DNA from: Xanthomonas sacchari
GTDB taxonomy: Bacteria; Pseudomonadota; Gammaproteobacteria; Xanthomonadales; Xanthomonadaceae
Reading direction: 5' to 3'
DNA: 64,000 nt
Assembly: GCF_040529065.1 (NCBI RefSeq)
Contig: NZ_CP132343.1
Coordinates: 2,604,001-2,668,000, forward strand
Numbering within the stretch: position 1 is the stretch's first letter; the number at the start of each line of letters is the position of its first letter. The position numbers and the translations under genes were made by a program. Below are positions 8,097-17,853 of the stretch, one piece after another. The notes beneath the pieces are model-generated. The model worked only from the letters and a program-made list of their open reading frames with translations. It was not told the DNA's origin and ran no database searches.

Positions 8097-9223
8097 GTCT
8101 GCCGACGGCCAGCGTGCCGTTCCTCGACCTGCGCGCCAGCAATGCGCGCTATGCCGACGAGCTGAAGGCCGCGGCGGCGCGGGTGATCGATTCCGGTTGG
8201 TACGTGCTCGGCGAGGAACTGGAGGCCTTCGAGCGGGAGTTCGCCGCCTACTGCGGTACCGCCCACGCCATCGGCGTCGGCAACGGCATGGATGCGCTGA
8301 CGCTGATCCTACGCGGCTACCGTGCGCTGGGCCGGCTGCGCGACGGCGACGAGGTGCTGGTGCCGGGCAATACCTTCATCGCCAGCTTCCTGGCAATCAG
8401 CGAGAACCGGTTGCGGCCGGTGCCGCTGGAGCCGGAGGCGGCCAGCTTCAACCTGGACCCCGCACAGCTGGAACGGGCGATCGGCGCGCGCACCAAGGCG
8501 ATCCTGGCGGTGCACCTGTACGGCCAGCTCGCCGACATGGCGGCGTTGCGCGACATCGCCGAGCGCCGTGGGGTGCTGCTGCTCGAGGATGCGGCGCAGG
8601 CGCATGGCGCGCGCCGCGGCGGCCGCCACGCCGGCAGCTTCGGCGATGCCGCCGGCTTCAGCTTCTTCCCCGGCAAGAACCTGGGCGCGCTGGGCGATGG
8701 CGGCGCGGTGACCACCGACGACGCCGCGCTGGCGGCGCAGATCCGGGTGCTGCGCAACTACGGCTCGGACATCAAGTACCGGCATCTGCTGCAGGGCGTG
8801 AACTCGCGCCTGGACGAACTGCAGGCGGCACTGTTGCGGGTCAAGCTGCGCTACCTGGATGCCGACATCGCCGCGCGCCGCGCGATCGCCGAGCGCTACC
8901 TGCACGGCATCACGCATCCGCAGATCGCCTTGCCGCAGGTGGAAGACCCGGCCGCACATGCCTGGCACCTGTTCGTGGTGCGCTGCGCCCAGCGCGATGC
9001 ACTGCAGCAGCATTTGCAGGCTCACGGCGTGCAGTGCCTGGTGCACTATCCAACGCCGCCGCATCGGCAACCGGCCTATCCGGAATTGGTGGCGCTGCAG
9101 TTGCCGTTGTGCGAGCGGCTGGGAGAAGAGGTACTCAGCCTGCCGATCGGCCCGACCCTGGACGACGCGGCGGTGGCGCAGGTGATCGACGCCTGCCAGC
9201 GTTTTGCCGGTGTGGCGGCATGA
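8093..9223 (+). CDS. DegT/DnrJ/EryC1-type sugar nucleotide aminotransferase
   Basis: A 376-residue PLP-dependent enzyme matching FdtB/QdtB/VioA-like aminotransferases. It opens [13 protein letters not shown], then shows the cofactor loop [16 protein letters not shown], the acidic pyridine-N contact [12 protein letters not shown], and the Schiff-base lysine in [16 protein letters not shown]. The late region [12 protein letters not shown] and LSLPIGPTL is characteristic of the family. It would aminate the 3-keto sugar made by the FdtA-like isomerase, using glutamate. The ATG overlaps the stop of the FemAB-like gene (ATGA at 8093-8096), so coupling is tight. The exact sugar product is not readable from sequence. 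Confidence 0.92.
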   Translation: MSLPTASVPFLDLRASNARYADELKAAAARVIDSGWYVLGEELEAFEREFAAYCGTAHAIGVGNGMDALTLILRGYRALGRLRDGDEVLVPGNTFIASFLAISENRLRPVPLEPEAASFNLDPAQLERAIGARTKAILAVHLYGQLADMAALRDIAERRGVLLLEDAAQAHGARRGGRHAGSFGDAAGFSFFPGKNLGALGDGGAVTTDDAALAAQIRVLRNYGSDIKYRHLLQGVNSRLDELQAALLRVKLRYLDADIAARRAIAERYLHGITHPQIALPQVEDPAAHAWHLFVVRCAQRDALQQHLQAHGVQCLVHYPTPPHRQPAYPELVALQLPLCERLGEEVLSLPIGPTLDDAAVAQVIDACQRFAGVAA

Positions 9224-10473
9224 ACGTGCTGCGCAGCGGCGTGTACAGCGGCGTGGCCACGGCGGCCAAGCTGCTGGCCGCGTTGCTGGTGCTCAAGCTG
9301 GTGGCGGTGTACGCCGGCCCGGCCGGGGTCGCCCGGCTCGGCCAGTTCACCAGCCTGATGTCGCTGCTGGCGGTCCTGGCCGGGGGTGGCATCGGCGCCG
9401 GCGTGGTCAAGTACGTGGCCGAGTACCGCGACGATGCGGCTGCGCTGAACCGATTGCTCGGCAGTGCACTGGGCTACGCTTGCGTCGCTGCCTGCGCGAT
9501 GGGCGTGGCCGCGCTGCTGTGCAGCCACCTGATCGCCGAGCGTCTGCTCGGCGACGCGCAGTACCAGCCACTGATTTGCGTGCTGGCGGTGGCGCAGCTC
9601 GGCATCGCCCTGGCCAACTACATCCTGGCGGTGGTCAACGGCTTCATGGACGTGCGCCGGCTGGCCTTGATACAGGTCGCCGGCGCGGTGCTGAGCGTGC
9701 TGCTGGTGGCCGCGCTGGCACATCGCATGGGCCTGTACGGCGCGTTGCTGGGCCTGGTGCTGGGGCAGGTGGCCTGGCTCTGCGCGGGCGTGCCGGCGCT
9801 GCACCGCAGCCCGTACTTCCGCCGCGAGATGCTGCGCATTTGCTTCGACCGGGCAATGGTGCGGCGGCTGGCGGCCTTCTCGGCGATGACCCTGGCCTCG
9901 GCGCTGCTGCCGTTGCTGGTCAACATCGGCGTGCGCGACCACCTGGCCGGCCAGTTCGGCTGGCAACAGGTCGGCTACTGGCAGGCGGTGAGCCGCGTGT
10001 CCGATGCCTACCTCCTGTTCTTCACCACCGCCATCAACGTCTACTACCTGCCGAAGCTCGCGGCGCTGCACACGCGCGCCGCGCTGTGGCAGGAACTGCG
10101 CGGCGCCTACCGCTATGTGCTGCCGGCGGTGATCCTGGCGGCGGCCTCGGTCTACCTGTGCCGCGACTGGATCACCCGGCTGCTGTTCTCCGCCGATTTC
10201 GCCGCCGCGTTGCCGCTGTACGCGCCGCAGTTGCTCGGCGACGTGCTCAAGATCGCCTCCTTTGTGCTGTCTTACCTGATGCTGGCCAAGGCGATGACGC
10301 GGCTGTTCGTGCTCTCCGAATGCCTGTTCGCCGCCAGCTACCTGGGCCTGGTGGTGCTGTTCACCGCGCGCATGGGGCTGATCGGCGCGGCCTACGCGTT
10401 CGCCTGCAACTACGCGCTGTACCTGGCGTTCAACGTGCTGGTCGTGCGCCGCTACCTGCGAGGACTGGGCTGA
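9220..10473 (+). CDS. Lipid-linked oligosaccharide flippase, Wzx/WzxE-like
   Basis: A 417-residue polytopic membrane protein of the MOP/PST superfamily with roughly 12 hydrophobic segments. Segments resembling the enterobacterial O-antigen translocase WzxE include [20 protein letters not shown] near the start, then [32 protein letters not shown] and [11 protein letters not shown]. It would flip undecaprenyl-PP-linked repeat units to the periplasmic face for the polymerase at 11411. The start codon overlaps the aminotransferase stop (ATGA). A Wzx-Wzy-Wzz set within four genes identifies this as a Wzy-dependent glycan pathway. Confidence 0.88.
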   Translation: MNVLRSGVYSGVATAAKLLAALLVLKLVAVYAGPAGVARLGQFTSLMSLLAVLAGGGIGAGVVKYVAEYRDDAAALNRLLGSALGYACVAACAMGVAALLCSHLIAERLLGDAQYQPLICVLAVAQLGIALANYILAVVNGFMDVRRLALIQVAGAVLSVLLVAALAHRMGLYGALLGLVLGQVAWLCAGVPALHRSPYFRREMLRICFDRAMVRRLAAFSAMTLASALLPLLVNIGVRDHLAGQFGWQQVGYWQAVSRVSDAYLLFFTTAINVYYLPKLAALHTRAALWQELRGAYRYVLPAVILAAASVYLCRDWITRLLFSADFAAALPLYAPQLLGDVLKIASFVLSYLMLAKAMTRLFVLSECLFAASYLGLVVLFTARMGLIGAAYAFACNYALYLAFNVLVVRRYLRGLG

Positions 10474-11414
10474 TGGACGCAATGCACACGCCATCGACGC
10501 TCCCGCTGGTCTCGATCCTGATCCCGGCCTACAACCACGTGCGCTTCGTGCAGCGCTGCCTGGACAGCGTGCTGGAGGATCCGTACCCGAACAAGGAGCT
10601 GGTGATCGTCGACGACGGCTCCCGCGACGGCACCACCGAGTACATCGCCGCGTGGATCGCGCAGCACGGCGACAGACTGCACGTGCGCTTCTGGCCACGC
10701 GAAAACCTCGGCATCGCCGCCACGCTCAACCACCTGGTGGCGATGGCCCGCGGCGAGTTCCTGCGCCTGGGGGCGAGCGACGATTACCTGTTGCCCGGCG
10801 GGCTGGGTGTGCAGGTGGCGTACCTGGGCGCGCATCCGCACAAGGCCGCGGTGATCGGCGACGCCATCGTGGTCGACACGCAGGGCCGCACCGTGCACCA
10901 GAGCAGCATGCGCGACCTGCACGGCGTGGACAAACGCCTGTACCTGAGCGAGGCCGGCATCCGCCGCGCGGTGATCCGCCACTGGGCGGTGAGCGGGGCG
11001 GTGGCGCTGGTGAGGCGCAGCGCGCTGCAGCCGGGCGCCGAATGGGATGAGGGCCTGCGCATCGAGGACTGGGATTTCTTCCTGCGCCTGGTCGCGCGCG
11101 ACGCCCTGGGTTTCCTGGATGTGGCGGTCTGCGCCTACCGCGTGCACGACCACAACGCCAGCCGCACCCGGCATCTGCCCAGCCGCCTGGCCAACCTGGC
11201 CGAGTCGCGGCAGGTGGCGTTGCGCCGCGCGCGCTTGTTCGATCCGGCCTGCCGCACCTTGCTGCACGCGCAGGCGCACTACATCGCCGCGAAGATCGCG
11301 TTCCTGCGGCGCAGCCCGCTGGCGCTGGGCGGGCACCTGCTGGCGCATGCGTGGCTGTCGCTGTTGGCGCGGCTGCGCCAGGGTAGCCAGCCTGCGCTGG
11401 CAGAGCGCGCATGA
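10473..11414 (+). CDS. Family 2 (GT-A) glycosyltransferase
   Basis: This 313-residue cytosolic or membrane-associated enzyme begins with the GT2 signature LVSILIPAYNHVRFVQRCLD and VIVDDGSRDGTTEYI. The metal-binding region lies near LRLGASDDYLLPGG (SDD as the DXD-equivalent), with WDEGLRIEDWDFFLRLV as the downstream ED/catalytic-base motif. It probably adds one sugar during assembly of the repeat unit. Its ATG overlaps the last A of the flippase TGA, and it overlaps the polymerase gene by four bases at its end. Donor and acceptor sugars are not determined. Confidence 0.9.
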   Translation: MDAMHTPSTLPLVSILIPAYNHVRFVQRCLDSVLEDPYPNKELVIVDDGSRDGTTEYIAAWIAQHGDRLHVRFWPRENLGIAATLNHLVAMARGEFLRLGASDDYLLPGGLGVQVAYLGAHPHKAAVIGDAIVVDTQGRTVHQSSMRDLHGVDKRLYLSEAGIRRAVIRHWAVSGAVALVRRSALQPGAEWDEGLRIEDWDFFLRLVARDALGFLDVAVCAYRVHDHNASRTRHLPSRLANLAESRQVALRRARLFDPACRTLLHAQAHYIAAKIAFLRRSPLALGGHLLAHAWLSLLARLRQGSQPALAERA

Positions 11415-12577
11415 GCCGGCTGCTGCGCCTGCCGTCGGCGTATTTCGGTCTGCCGCTGCTGCTGAGCTGCGCGCTGACCTTGCTCACCTTCGACCTGCCG
11501 CCGGGCTATCTGGCCGGCATCGCACTGCTGGCCGCCGTGGCACTGGCGACGCTGGGCCTGGATGCACTGCTCGGCATCCGCCTGCCACCGCTGGCGGCAT
11601 TCCGGTCGCGCGAGTACGCCGGCACCCGCGAGGCCTTCGTCGCGCTCAGCCTGGCCGCCGCGGTGGGGCTGTTCTGCCTGCTGGACCTGCTGCTGTTCCC
11701 GATCCCCTTGTTGCACAACCCCTCCGCCTACGCCGACCTGAGCCCACTGCAATCGCATGTGCGGCATGTGTCGAACATGTGCTGGATCCTGCCGCCGATC
11801 GGCCTGCTGTGCGTGCGTGAGCGCAGCGTGCGCAACGCGCTGCTGCTGGCCGGCTTCGCGTTCCCGGTGCTGGTGATCGACCGCAACCGCCTGTTCGCGG
11901 CAGTGTTCAGCGTCGGCCTGTTGCTGTTGCTGCGCCGCGACCCGGCGCGGCCGCTGCCGTGGAAGCGGGTGCTGGCGCTGCTGGGCGCTGGCGCCGGCGC
12001 GTTCTCGCTGCTGGGCACGCTGCGCTCCGGCTCGCTGGACTCGGTGGCGCTGCCGTTCGGCGCGCTGTACCGGGCCTCGCCGCAGGGCATCAAATGGCTG
12101 TTGCTGTACATCGGCGCCGGCCCGTACAACTTCGGCGCGCTGCTGAGCAAGGGCTACGCCAACACCAGTTTCCTGATCAACCAGCTGGTGCCGCTGAGCG
12201 GTTCCATTGCCACCGCCGGAACCGGCATCCCGCTGGATGCGCCGAACATCAATGTCGGCACCGAGTTCCTGCCGTTCCTGCTGGCCGGCGGCCCCGGCGC
12301 GGCGCTGGCAGCGATACTGGCACTGTATGCGGCGCTGCTGTGGAGCATGCGCCTGCTCGGCCGCGGCGTGGCGCTGTTCAACCTGCTGGTGTTCCTGCGC
12401 ATCGCCTACGCCTGCGTGATGTCGCCGTTCGCGCCGCAGGCCTTCACCTGGACCAATGCCGGTTTCGTCGCGCTGTGCCTGCTGCTGCACGCGTGCAGCG
12501 CGTTGCTGCCGAACCGCCGCGATCCCGCGCCGTCCACGGCCCTGCCTTTCGTTGCCCCGAGATCCCCGCTGCCATGA
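11411..12577 (+). CDS. Probable oligosaccharide repeat-unit polymerase (Wzy-like)
   Basis: The 388-residue protein is almost entirely hydrophobic helices (FGLPLLLSCALTLLTF, GIALLAAVALATLGL, EAFVALSLAAAVGLFCLLDL, RNALLLAGFAFPVLVI). A large loop around residues 205-300 carries YNFGALLSKGY and NVGTEFLPFLLAGG. Wzy proteins share this topology but little sequence, so the call rests on topology and on its place between the flippase and the chain-length regulator. It starts on the last bases of the GT2 gene (ATGA) and overlaps the Wzz-like gene by four bases. A transporter or O-acyl ligase is less likely. Confidence 0.7.
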   Translation: MSRLLRLPSAYFGLPLLLSCALTLLTFDLPPGYLAGIALLAAVALATLGLDALLGIRLPPLAAFRSREYAGTREAFVALSLAAAVGLFCLLDLLLFPIPLLHNPSAYADLSPLQSHVRHVSNMCWILPPIGLLCVRERSVRNALLLAGFAFPVLVIDRNRLFAAVFSVGLLLLLRRDPARPLPWKRVLALLGAGAGAFSLLGTLRSGSLDSVALPFGALYRASPQGIKWLLLYIGAGPYNFGALLSKGYANTSFLINQLVPLSGSIATAGTGIPLDAPNINVGTEFLPFLLAGGPGAALAAILALYAALLWSMRLLGRGVALFNLLVFLRIAYACVMSPFAPQAFTWTNAGFVALCLLLHACSALLPNRRDPAPSTALPFVAPRSPLP

Positions 12578-13434
12578 CCGATACCGCCATGCCCCAAGAC
12601 GAAATCTACCTGATCGACCTGTGGCGGATCCTGCGGCGCGAATGGCGCTGGTGCCTGCTGCCGCTGCTGCTGGCATTGGCGCTGGCGGCGCTGTTCCTGC
12701 ACGGCGCAACCCGCCAGTGGCAGGCCACCGCCTGGGTGCAGGTCGGCGAGTTCGGCCCGACCCCGGCCGGGCGCGACCCCAAGCTGGAGCCGTTCCAGCG
12801 GGTCATCGACCGGATCAAGACCCGGCAATTCCAGGAGCAGGTGCTGCACAGCGTCGGCGTGGCCTCGGACAGCCGCCAGGCCGCGCTGTACCGCGACAGC
12901 CTGAAGCTGGATCCGGACCCGTACGCCAACCTGATCCAGCTGACCCTGCGCGCGCAATCGCCGCAGCAGGCGCGGCAACTGGCCACGGCCACCATCGCGC
13001 AACTGCAGGCGCTGCACCGGCGCATCCAGGCCAGGCCATTGCAGCAGGCCAGTACGCGACTGCAGGAGTTGGCCGCGGACATTGCCGCCACCCAGGCCGA
13101 GCGCGAGCGCCTGCTGCAGCAGCAGCGCGAAGGCCGCGGCAGCGTCGAGCAGCAATTGCTCGGCAACATGCTGCTGTCGGAGAAGACCAGCACGCTGCGC
13201 GGCCTCAAGGCCGAGCGCGAGGACCTGCTCGGCCGGCTCGGTACGCGCTATACCTACGACACCTCGGCGCCCTGGGACACCTACGTGCCGCAACGCGCGG
13301 CGTTCCCCAACCCGGTGCTGGTACTGGCGGCGGCGCTGCTGGCCGGGCTCGGTGGCGGCGTGCTGGCGGCGGTGGCACGCAACGCGCTGCGTCGGCGCCA
13401 GGCGCGTCCGGTACGGGCGCACGCCATCGCCTGA
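12574..13434 (+). CDS. Polysaccharide co-polymerase / chain-length determinant (Wzz-like)
   Basis: The 286-residue protein has the Wzz architecture: a short cytoplasmic N-terminus (IYLIDLWRILRREWRW), TM1 (LLPLLLALALAALFL), a periplasmic part with extended helices rich in Q, R and E (residues 130-210, e.g. LQELAADIAATQAERERLLQ), and TM2 near the C-terminus (VLVLAAALLAGLGGGVLAAV). The proline-containing segment before TM2 (VPQRAAFPNP) is typical. There is no tyrosine-kinase domain. The gene closes the tightly overlapping part of the operon. The next gene is 106 bases away and has its own promoter-like motif. Confidence 0.85.
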   Translation: MTDTAMPQDEIYLIDLWRILRREWRWCLLPLLLALALAALFLHGATRQWQATAWVQVGEFGPTPAGRDPKLEPFQRVIDRIKTRQFQEQVLHSVGVASDSRQAALYRDSLKLDPDPYANLIQLTLRAQSPQQARQLATATIAQLQALHRRIQARPLQQASTRLQELAADIAATQAERERLLQQQREGRGSVEQQLLGNMLLSEKTSTLRGLKAEREDLLGRLGTRYTYDTSAPWDTYVPQRAAFPNPVLVLAAALLAGLGGGVLAAVARNALRRRQARPVRAHAIA

Positions 13435-13448
13435 AGGCAGCTCGCCGA

Positions 13449-13478
13449 TTCAACCAAACGCCGCTGCCGCCGCACCTA
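13449..13478 (+). promoter_or_regulatory. Putative internal ECF promoter in the glycan operon
   Basis: TTCAACC, 15-base spacer, CGCACCTA, in the only sizeable gap of the operon. It differs from the other five copies at the first two -35-like positions, but the spacing and the AAAC extension match the copy at 23163-23192. It ends 62 bases before the GTG at 13541. Confidence 0.55.
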
Positions 13479-13540
13479 CCTGCAGTCCCGCGCGATCGGT
13501 TCGCGCGGATTCGGACGGGCAGGGCAGCGGAGAGGTACAG

Positions 13541-14389
13541 GTGACAGCGAATGGCAAGGCGGGCGCCGCGGCGCACACGACGACTCTCGATCCGGTGCGG
13601 TTGCTGGACACGCAGCGCGCCTTCGACAGCGTGGCCGCCGACTACGATGGCCCGCGCGGCAACAACGCGCTGATCCAGCGCATGCGCACCACGCTGTGGG
13701 ACACGGTGGCGACGCAGTTGCCGGCCGGCTCGCGCCTGGTCGACCTGGGCTGTGGCACCGGCCTGGACGCACATGCCTTCGCCCAGCGTGGTTACCGCGT
13801 GCTGGCCACCGACTGGTCGCCGCAGATGGTGGAGCGTACCCGTGCCCGCGCCCAGGATCCCAGTCTGCACGGCCGCCTCAGCGTGGCGCACGTCGGCATT
13901 CAGCAGCTGGACCTGCTCGATGGCGAGTTCGACGGCATGTACTCCAACTTCGGCCCGCTCAACTGCGCGCCGGACCTGCCGCAGGTTGCCAGCCAGTGCG
14001 CACGACTGCTGCGCCGCGACGGCCGCCTGGTGTTCTCGGTGATCGGCCGGCTGTGCCCGTGGGAGTTGGGCCACTACCTGCTGCGCGGCCGCCTGCGCCG
14101 TGCTGCGGTCCGCGCCGCGCGTGGCGCCACCGCGGTGGGCATGAACGGGCACACGATCTGGACCTGGTACTACTTCCCACGCGAGTTCTACCGCGCGTTC
14201 GCGCCGCATTTCGACCTTGAATCGTATCGCGCGCTCAGCCTGTGCCTGCCGCCGCCGTACCTGGTCGACCATTACCAGCGCCACCCGCGCCTGGGTGAGG
14301 CGCTGGGCCGCCTCGACGACCGCATCGGCGGCTGGCCGTTGCTGCGCGACATGGGCGATCACTTCCTGATCGTGCTGCGCAAGCGCTGA
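13541..14389 (+). CDS. Class I SAM-dependent methyltransferase
   Basis: This 282-residue enzyme shows the Rossmann methyltransferase core: motif I SRLVDLGCGTGLDAHAFAQR, motif II near VLATDWSPQMVERTRAR, and a post-core YSNFGPLNCAPDL. A C-terminal extension of about 110 residues is typical of glycan or small-molecule methyltransferases. The GTG at 13541 is chosen because a purine-rich ribosome-binding site (GGAGAGG) precedes it and a promoter-like motif lies 62 bases upstream. Earlier in-frame starts fall inside the Wzz gene. The substrate is unknown. A second methyltransferase lies at 15621. Confidence 0.8.
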   Translation: MTANGKAGAAAHTTTLDPVRLLDTQRAFDSVAADYDGPRGNNALIQRMRTTLWDTVATQLPAGSRLVDLGCGTGLDAHAFAQRGYRVLATDWSPQMVERTRARAQDPSLHGRLSVAHVGIQQLDLLDGEFDGMYSNFGPLNCAPDLPQVASQCARLLRRDGRLVFSVIGRLCPWELGHYLLRGRLRRAAVRAARGATAVGMNGHTIWTWYYFPREFYRAFAPHFDLESYRALSLCLPPPYLVDHYQRHPRLGEALGRLDDRIGGWPLLRDMGDHFLIVLRKR

Positions 14390-14391
14390 GC

Positions 14392-15624
14392 ATGGCCGTG
14401 CCCGCCGCCCCCGTCGACGTCTGCCTGGATGGTGCGCGTGTCGCGCACGCCAGCGGCGCCGTGCGCGCCCCGCTGGCGCTGCGTGCCGGCCGTATCGCCG
14501 CGGCGGTCACGTCGGCAGCGCTGCATCTCGATCTGCCGGGCCACCTGGTGCTGCCCGGCTTGATCAACGCCCACGAGCATCTGCACGTCAATGCGGTGCC
14601 GCCGTTGCCGCAGACCGCACCATTCGCCAACAGCTACGCCTGGATCGACGCGTTCGCCGCACATTTCCGCACGCCGGCGGTGGCGGCCGCATTGGCCCTG
14701 CCCAAGCAGCTGCGGCTGCGTCATGGCGGGTTGAAGAACCTGCTGGCCGGGGTGACCTGCGTGGCGCACCACGATCCCTGGCATGCCGCGCTGGATGCGG
14801 CCGACTTCCCGGTGGCGTTGCTGCGCGACTTCGGTTGGAGCTACACCTTGCACGGCCCCGACTACGGGCCGCCGCTACTCCAGAGCTTCACCGCGGCAGC
14901 CGCCGCCGGCTGGCCGTGGATGATCCATCTGGCCGAAGGCACAGACGCGGTGGCCGCCGGCGAACTCGCCGAACTGGAGCGGCGCGGCTATCTGGCCGAC
15001 AACACGGTGCTGATCCACGGTGTGGGCCTCAGTGCGAACGACGTCGCCCGCGTGCTCGCCCGCGGCGCAGCGGTGGTCTGGTGCCCGAGCAGCAACCTGA
15101 CTTTGCTCGGGCGCACCCTGGACCCGCAGCGCCTGAATGCGGCCGGACGCCTGGCACTGGGCAGCGACGCGCGAGTCAGCGGCGGCCGCGACCTGCTGGA
15201 CGACCTGCGCCTGGCCGCCACCCACGGCCTGGATGCGAGCCAGGCACTGGCCCTGGCCACCACCGCCGCGGCCGACATCCTGCGCTTGCCGGATCGCGGG
15301 CATCTGGCGCCGGGCGCACACGCCGATCTGCTGATCGTCGCCGACCGTGGCGGCGCGCCTGCCAACAGCCTGGTCGGGCTGCCGCGCAGCGCATTGCGCG
15401 CGGTCGTGCGCGACGGGCGGCCGCGGATCGCCGATCCCGATTTCGCCGCGTGGTTCGCTGCCGCCGGCGTGGACACGGTGCCGGTGACGCTGGACGGCGC
15501 GCCTAAGCTACTGGCCGCGGAGCTGGCCGAGCCAGCGCTGCTCGCGCTCGAGCCCGGCTTGGAACTTCGCGTTGCGCCACCGCGTTCACACACGACACAC
15601 CTGTCGCAGGAATGCCCCGCATGA
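14392..15624 (+). CDS. Amidohydrolase-superfamily metal-dependent hydrolase
   Basis: A 410-residue TIM-barrel hydrolase of the TRZ/ATZ/cytosine-deaminase-like type. Metal ligands are readable: HxH in LINAHEHLHVN, a histidine in WMIHLAEG, another in VLIHGVGL, and the aspartate in LGSDARVSGG. The small beta-sandwich is split between the termini (LRAGRIAAAV at the start; HLAPGAHADLLIVADRGG near the end). Such enzymes deaminate or hydrolyse C-N bonds, and finding one in a Wzx/Wzy locus is unusual. It starts 3 bases after the methyltransferase stop and overlaps the next gene. Its substrate could be an aminosugar side chain or an unrelated metabolite. Confidence 0.82.
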   Translation: MAVPAAPVDVCLDGARVAHASGAVRAPLALRAGRIAAAVTSAALHLDLPGHLVLPGLINAHEHLHVNAVPPLPQTAPFANSYAWIDAFAAHFRTPAVAAALALPKQLRLRHGGLKNLLAGVTCVAHHDPWHAALDAADFPVALLRDFGWSYTLHGPDYGPPLLQSFTAAAAAGWPWMIHLAEGTDAVAAGELAELERRGYLADNTVLIHGVGLSANDVARVLARGAAVVWCPSSNLTLLGRTLDPQRLNAAGRLALGSDARVSGGRDLLDDLRLAATHGLDASQALALATTAAADILRLPDRGHLAPGAHADLLIVADRGGAPANSLVGLPRSALRAVVRDGRPRIADPDFAAWFAAAGVDTVPVTLDGAPKLLAAELAEPALLALEPGLELRVAPPRSHTTHLSQECPA

Positions 15625-16316
15625 GCGCCGTTCCGACTCTCGATCCGCTCGCCGCCTACGCGCTGTGGGCGGAAAGCTACCCGGCGCAGGCGCACAACCC
15701 GGTAATGCAGGCCGAACAGCGCGCCATGCTGGCCTTGCTGCCGCCGTCGTTGCGCGGCCAGCACGTGCTCGATGCCGGCTGCGGAAGCGGCCGCTACCTG
15801 CTGCATGCGCTGCAGCGCGGCGCCGAGCATGTCACCGGCGTGGACCTGTCGCCGCAGATGCTGGCGCGTGCCGCGCAGGAACTGGCCGATGTCGAGGCCG
15901 GCCGCTGCACGCTACGCGAGGGCAGCCTGGAGGCCTTGCCGCTGGCCGACGCCAGCGTCGACCTGAGCCTGTGCGCGCTGGCGCTGGGGCATCTGCCGCA
16001 GCTCGGGCCGGCCCTGGCAGAATTGCGCCGGGTCACCCGGCCCGGCGGCTGGGTGCTGTGCAGCGACGTGCATCCGATCGGCCCGGCGCTGGGCTGGCGC
16101 CGCGATTTCAAGGCCGGTGGCCAGCGCTACGCGGTGCGCCACACCCAGCACCTGTACAGCCACTGGCACGCCGCCTGCGCCGCGCTCGGGCTGGCCATCG
16201 ATGCGGTCAGCGAACCGCTGCTCGACCCGGCGGACATTCCCGCCGGCGCCCATTTCGATCCCGTCGCATTGCAGGTGCCGGTGGCCCTGGTGCTGCGCCT
16301 GCGGCGCCTGCCGTGA
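15621..16316 (+). CDS. Class I SAM-dependent methyltransferase (UbiE/Methyltransf_11-like)
   Basis: The 231-residue enzyme has motif I in VLDAGCGSGRYLLHALQRG, the acidic loop GVDLSPQMLARAAQEL, and the Methyltransf_11 pattern EALPLADASVDLSLCAL, GHLPQLGPALAELRRV, TRPGGWVLCSDVHP. No C-terminal membrane segment is visible. The ATG overlaps the stop of the amidohydrolase (ATGA at 15621-15624), and a GTG of the next gene overlaps its own stop. With the methyltransferase at 13541 it gives the operon two methylation steps. Glycan O-methylation or modification of the radical SAM substrate are both possible. Confidence 0.83.
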   Translation: MSAVPTLDPLAAYALWAESYPAQAHNPVMQAEQRAMLALLPPSLRGQHVLDAGCGSGRYLLHALQRGAEHVTGVDLSPQMLARAAQELADVEAGRCTLREGSLEALPLADASVDLSLCALALGHLPQLGPALAELRRVTRPGGWVLCSDVHPIGPALGWRRDFKAGGQRYAVRHTQHLYSHWHAACAALGLAIDAVSEPLLDPADIPAGAHFDPVALQVPVALVLRLRRLP

Positions 16317-16339
16317 CCTCCGCCCTGCGTTCGCCCGGC

Positions 16340-17851
16340 ATGTCCTCCACACCCAACACGCTGCTGGTCAATCCCACCATCACCAAGCCGTCCAGCGCCC
16401 GCTTCCCGCTGTCGCTGCTGAACCTGGCGGCGGCGCTGGACCGTCACGGAGACAGCCGCATCATCGACGGCAACGTCGATCGCGACTTCATCGAGCGCAG
16501 CCTGCAGGCGCTGCAGGAGCAACGCTACGATGCGGTCGGCATCAGCGTGATGGGCGGGCCGCAGCTGGCGCCGTCGATCGCGCTGTCGCAGGCCATCCGC
16601 GGGCGCTTCCCGGCACTGCCGATCATCTGGGGCGGCTATTTCCCCACGCTGTACCCGGACACCGCGCTGGCGGCACCGTACGTGGACTATGCGATCCGCG
16701 CGCAGGGCGAGGACACCCTGCCGGAACTGCTGGCCGCGTTGCGCGGCGAAGGGCCGACGCTGGCGCAGATCGACGGGCTGTCCTGGAAGCAGGACGGGAT
16801 GGTGGTGCACAACCGCAATCGCGCCTTCCAGCGCGGCGATGCGCTGCCGTCGCTCCCCTACGAGAAGCTCGGCGAGCCGCGCCGCTACCTCGGCCGCACC
16901 TTCCTCGGCCAGCGCACCGCCTCGCACCAAGCCGCGCTGGGTTGCCGCTTCCGCTGCACGTTTTGCGGGGTGGCGGCGATGTTCGGCGGCGCCACCGCCT
17001 TGCCCACCGCGGCGCGCCTGGAGCGCGAGCTGGGCTATCTGAAATACGGCCTGGGCGCCGATTCGATCCAGTTCTTCGACCACAATTTTTTCGATCGCGA
17101 AGCCGACATGATCCCGCTGCTGGAGGTGATGGCGAAGCTGGAACTGCCGTGGTGGTGCTACGCCCGCGCCGACGCGCTGCTCAACCTGTCCGAGAGCACC
17201 TGGAAGCTGGTGCGCAAGAGCCGCCTGCGCATGGCCTACATCGGCGCCGAGTCGCCGAGCGGGGCGATGCTCAAGGAGATCCGCAAGGGCACGCGGCCGG
17301 ACCAGACGCTGGAAGTGGCCGAGCTGTGCCGGCGCAACGGGGTGATCCCGGAACTGTCGTTCATGGTCGCGCCGCCGCAGGACAGCGAACGCGAGACCGA
17401 GCAGACCTTCGAGTTCATCCGCGAGCTGAAGCGGATCAACCCGCAGTCGGAAATCATCGTCTACGTGTACACCCCGCTGCCGGAGAGCAGCCGCCACGAG
17501 AAGGACCGCGGCCGCCGCGCCGGCACGCCCTTGCTCGATCGCGACGGCGTGCCGGTGCAGTTCCCGCGCACGCCGGAGGAGTGGGCGCAGCCGCAGTGGG
17601 TGGACTACGCCTGCCACGCCGATGCGCCCTGGCTCAGCGATGCGCTACGCCAGCGCATCCGCGATTTCGTTACCGTGCTCGGCTGCCGCTATCCCACCGC
17701 GCAGGATCAGCGCTCGCCGGGCTGGGCCAAGCGCGGGCTCAGCGCGCTGGCCGCCTGGCGCTACCGCTATCGGCGCTACGACCTGCCGTGGGAGCTGAAC
17801 CTGGCCAACCGGCTGGTGCGTCTGCACCGGCCGCAGGTGTCCGGGATCTGA
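16340..17851 (+). CDS. Radical SAM enzyme with N-terminal cobalamin-binding-like domain
   Basis: The 503-residue protein combines a B12-binding-like Rossmann domain (residues 1-150; VNPTITKPSSARFPLSLLNL, YDAVGISVMGGPQ, IIWGGYFPTLYPD, YAIRAQGEDTLPELL) with a radical SAM core. The [4Fe-4S] motif is CRFRCTFC (CxxxCxxC). Downstream are the class B features FFDHNFFDREADM, WCYARADALLNLS and IGAESPSGAMLKEI. Class B enzymes methylate or rearrange unactivated carbons. A GTG at 16313, overlapping the preceding stop, is an alternative start that adds nine residues. Finding it between glycan-building genes suggests a modified sugar or lipid carrier, but no substrate can be assigned. Confidence 0.82.
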   Translation: MSSTPNTLLVNPTITKPSSARFPLSLLNLAAALDRHGDSRIIDGNVDRDFIERSLQALQEQRYDAVGISVMGGPQLAPSIALSQAIRGRFPALPIIWGGYFPTLYPDTALAAPYVDYAIRAQGEDTLPELLAALRGEGPTLAQIDGLSWKQDGMVVHNRNRAFQRGDALPSLPYEKLGEPRRYLGRTFLGQRTASHQAALGCRFRCTFCGVAAMFGGATALPTAARLERELGYLKYGLGADSIQFFDHNFFDREADMIPLLEVMAKLELPWWCYARADALLNLSESTWKLVRKSRLRMAYIGAESPSGAMLKEIRKGTRPDQTLEVAELCRRNGVIPELSFMVAPPQDSERETEQTFEFIRELKRINPQSEIIVYVYTPLPESSRHEKDRGRRAGTPLLDRDGVPVQFPRTPEEWAQPQWVDYACHADAPWLSDALRQRIRDFVTVLGCRYPTAQDQRSPGWAKRGLSALAAWRYRYRRYDLPWELNLANRLVRLHRPQVSGI

Positions 17852-17853
17852 GC

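Noticed and set aside
13434-13541. The 106-base gap as a site of a missing gene in the glycan operon.
   Set aside because: It holds a promoter-like motif and a ribosome-binding site, which explains its length.
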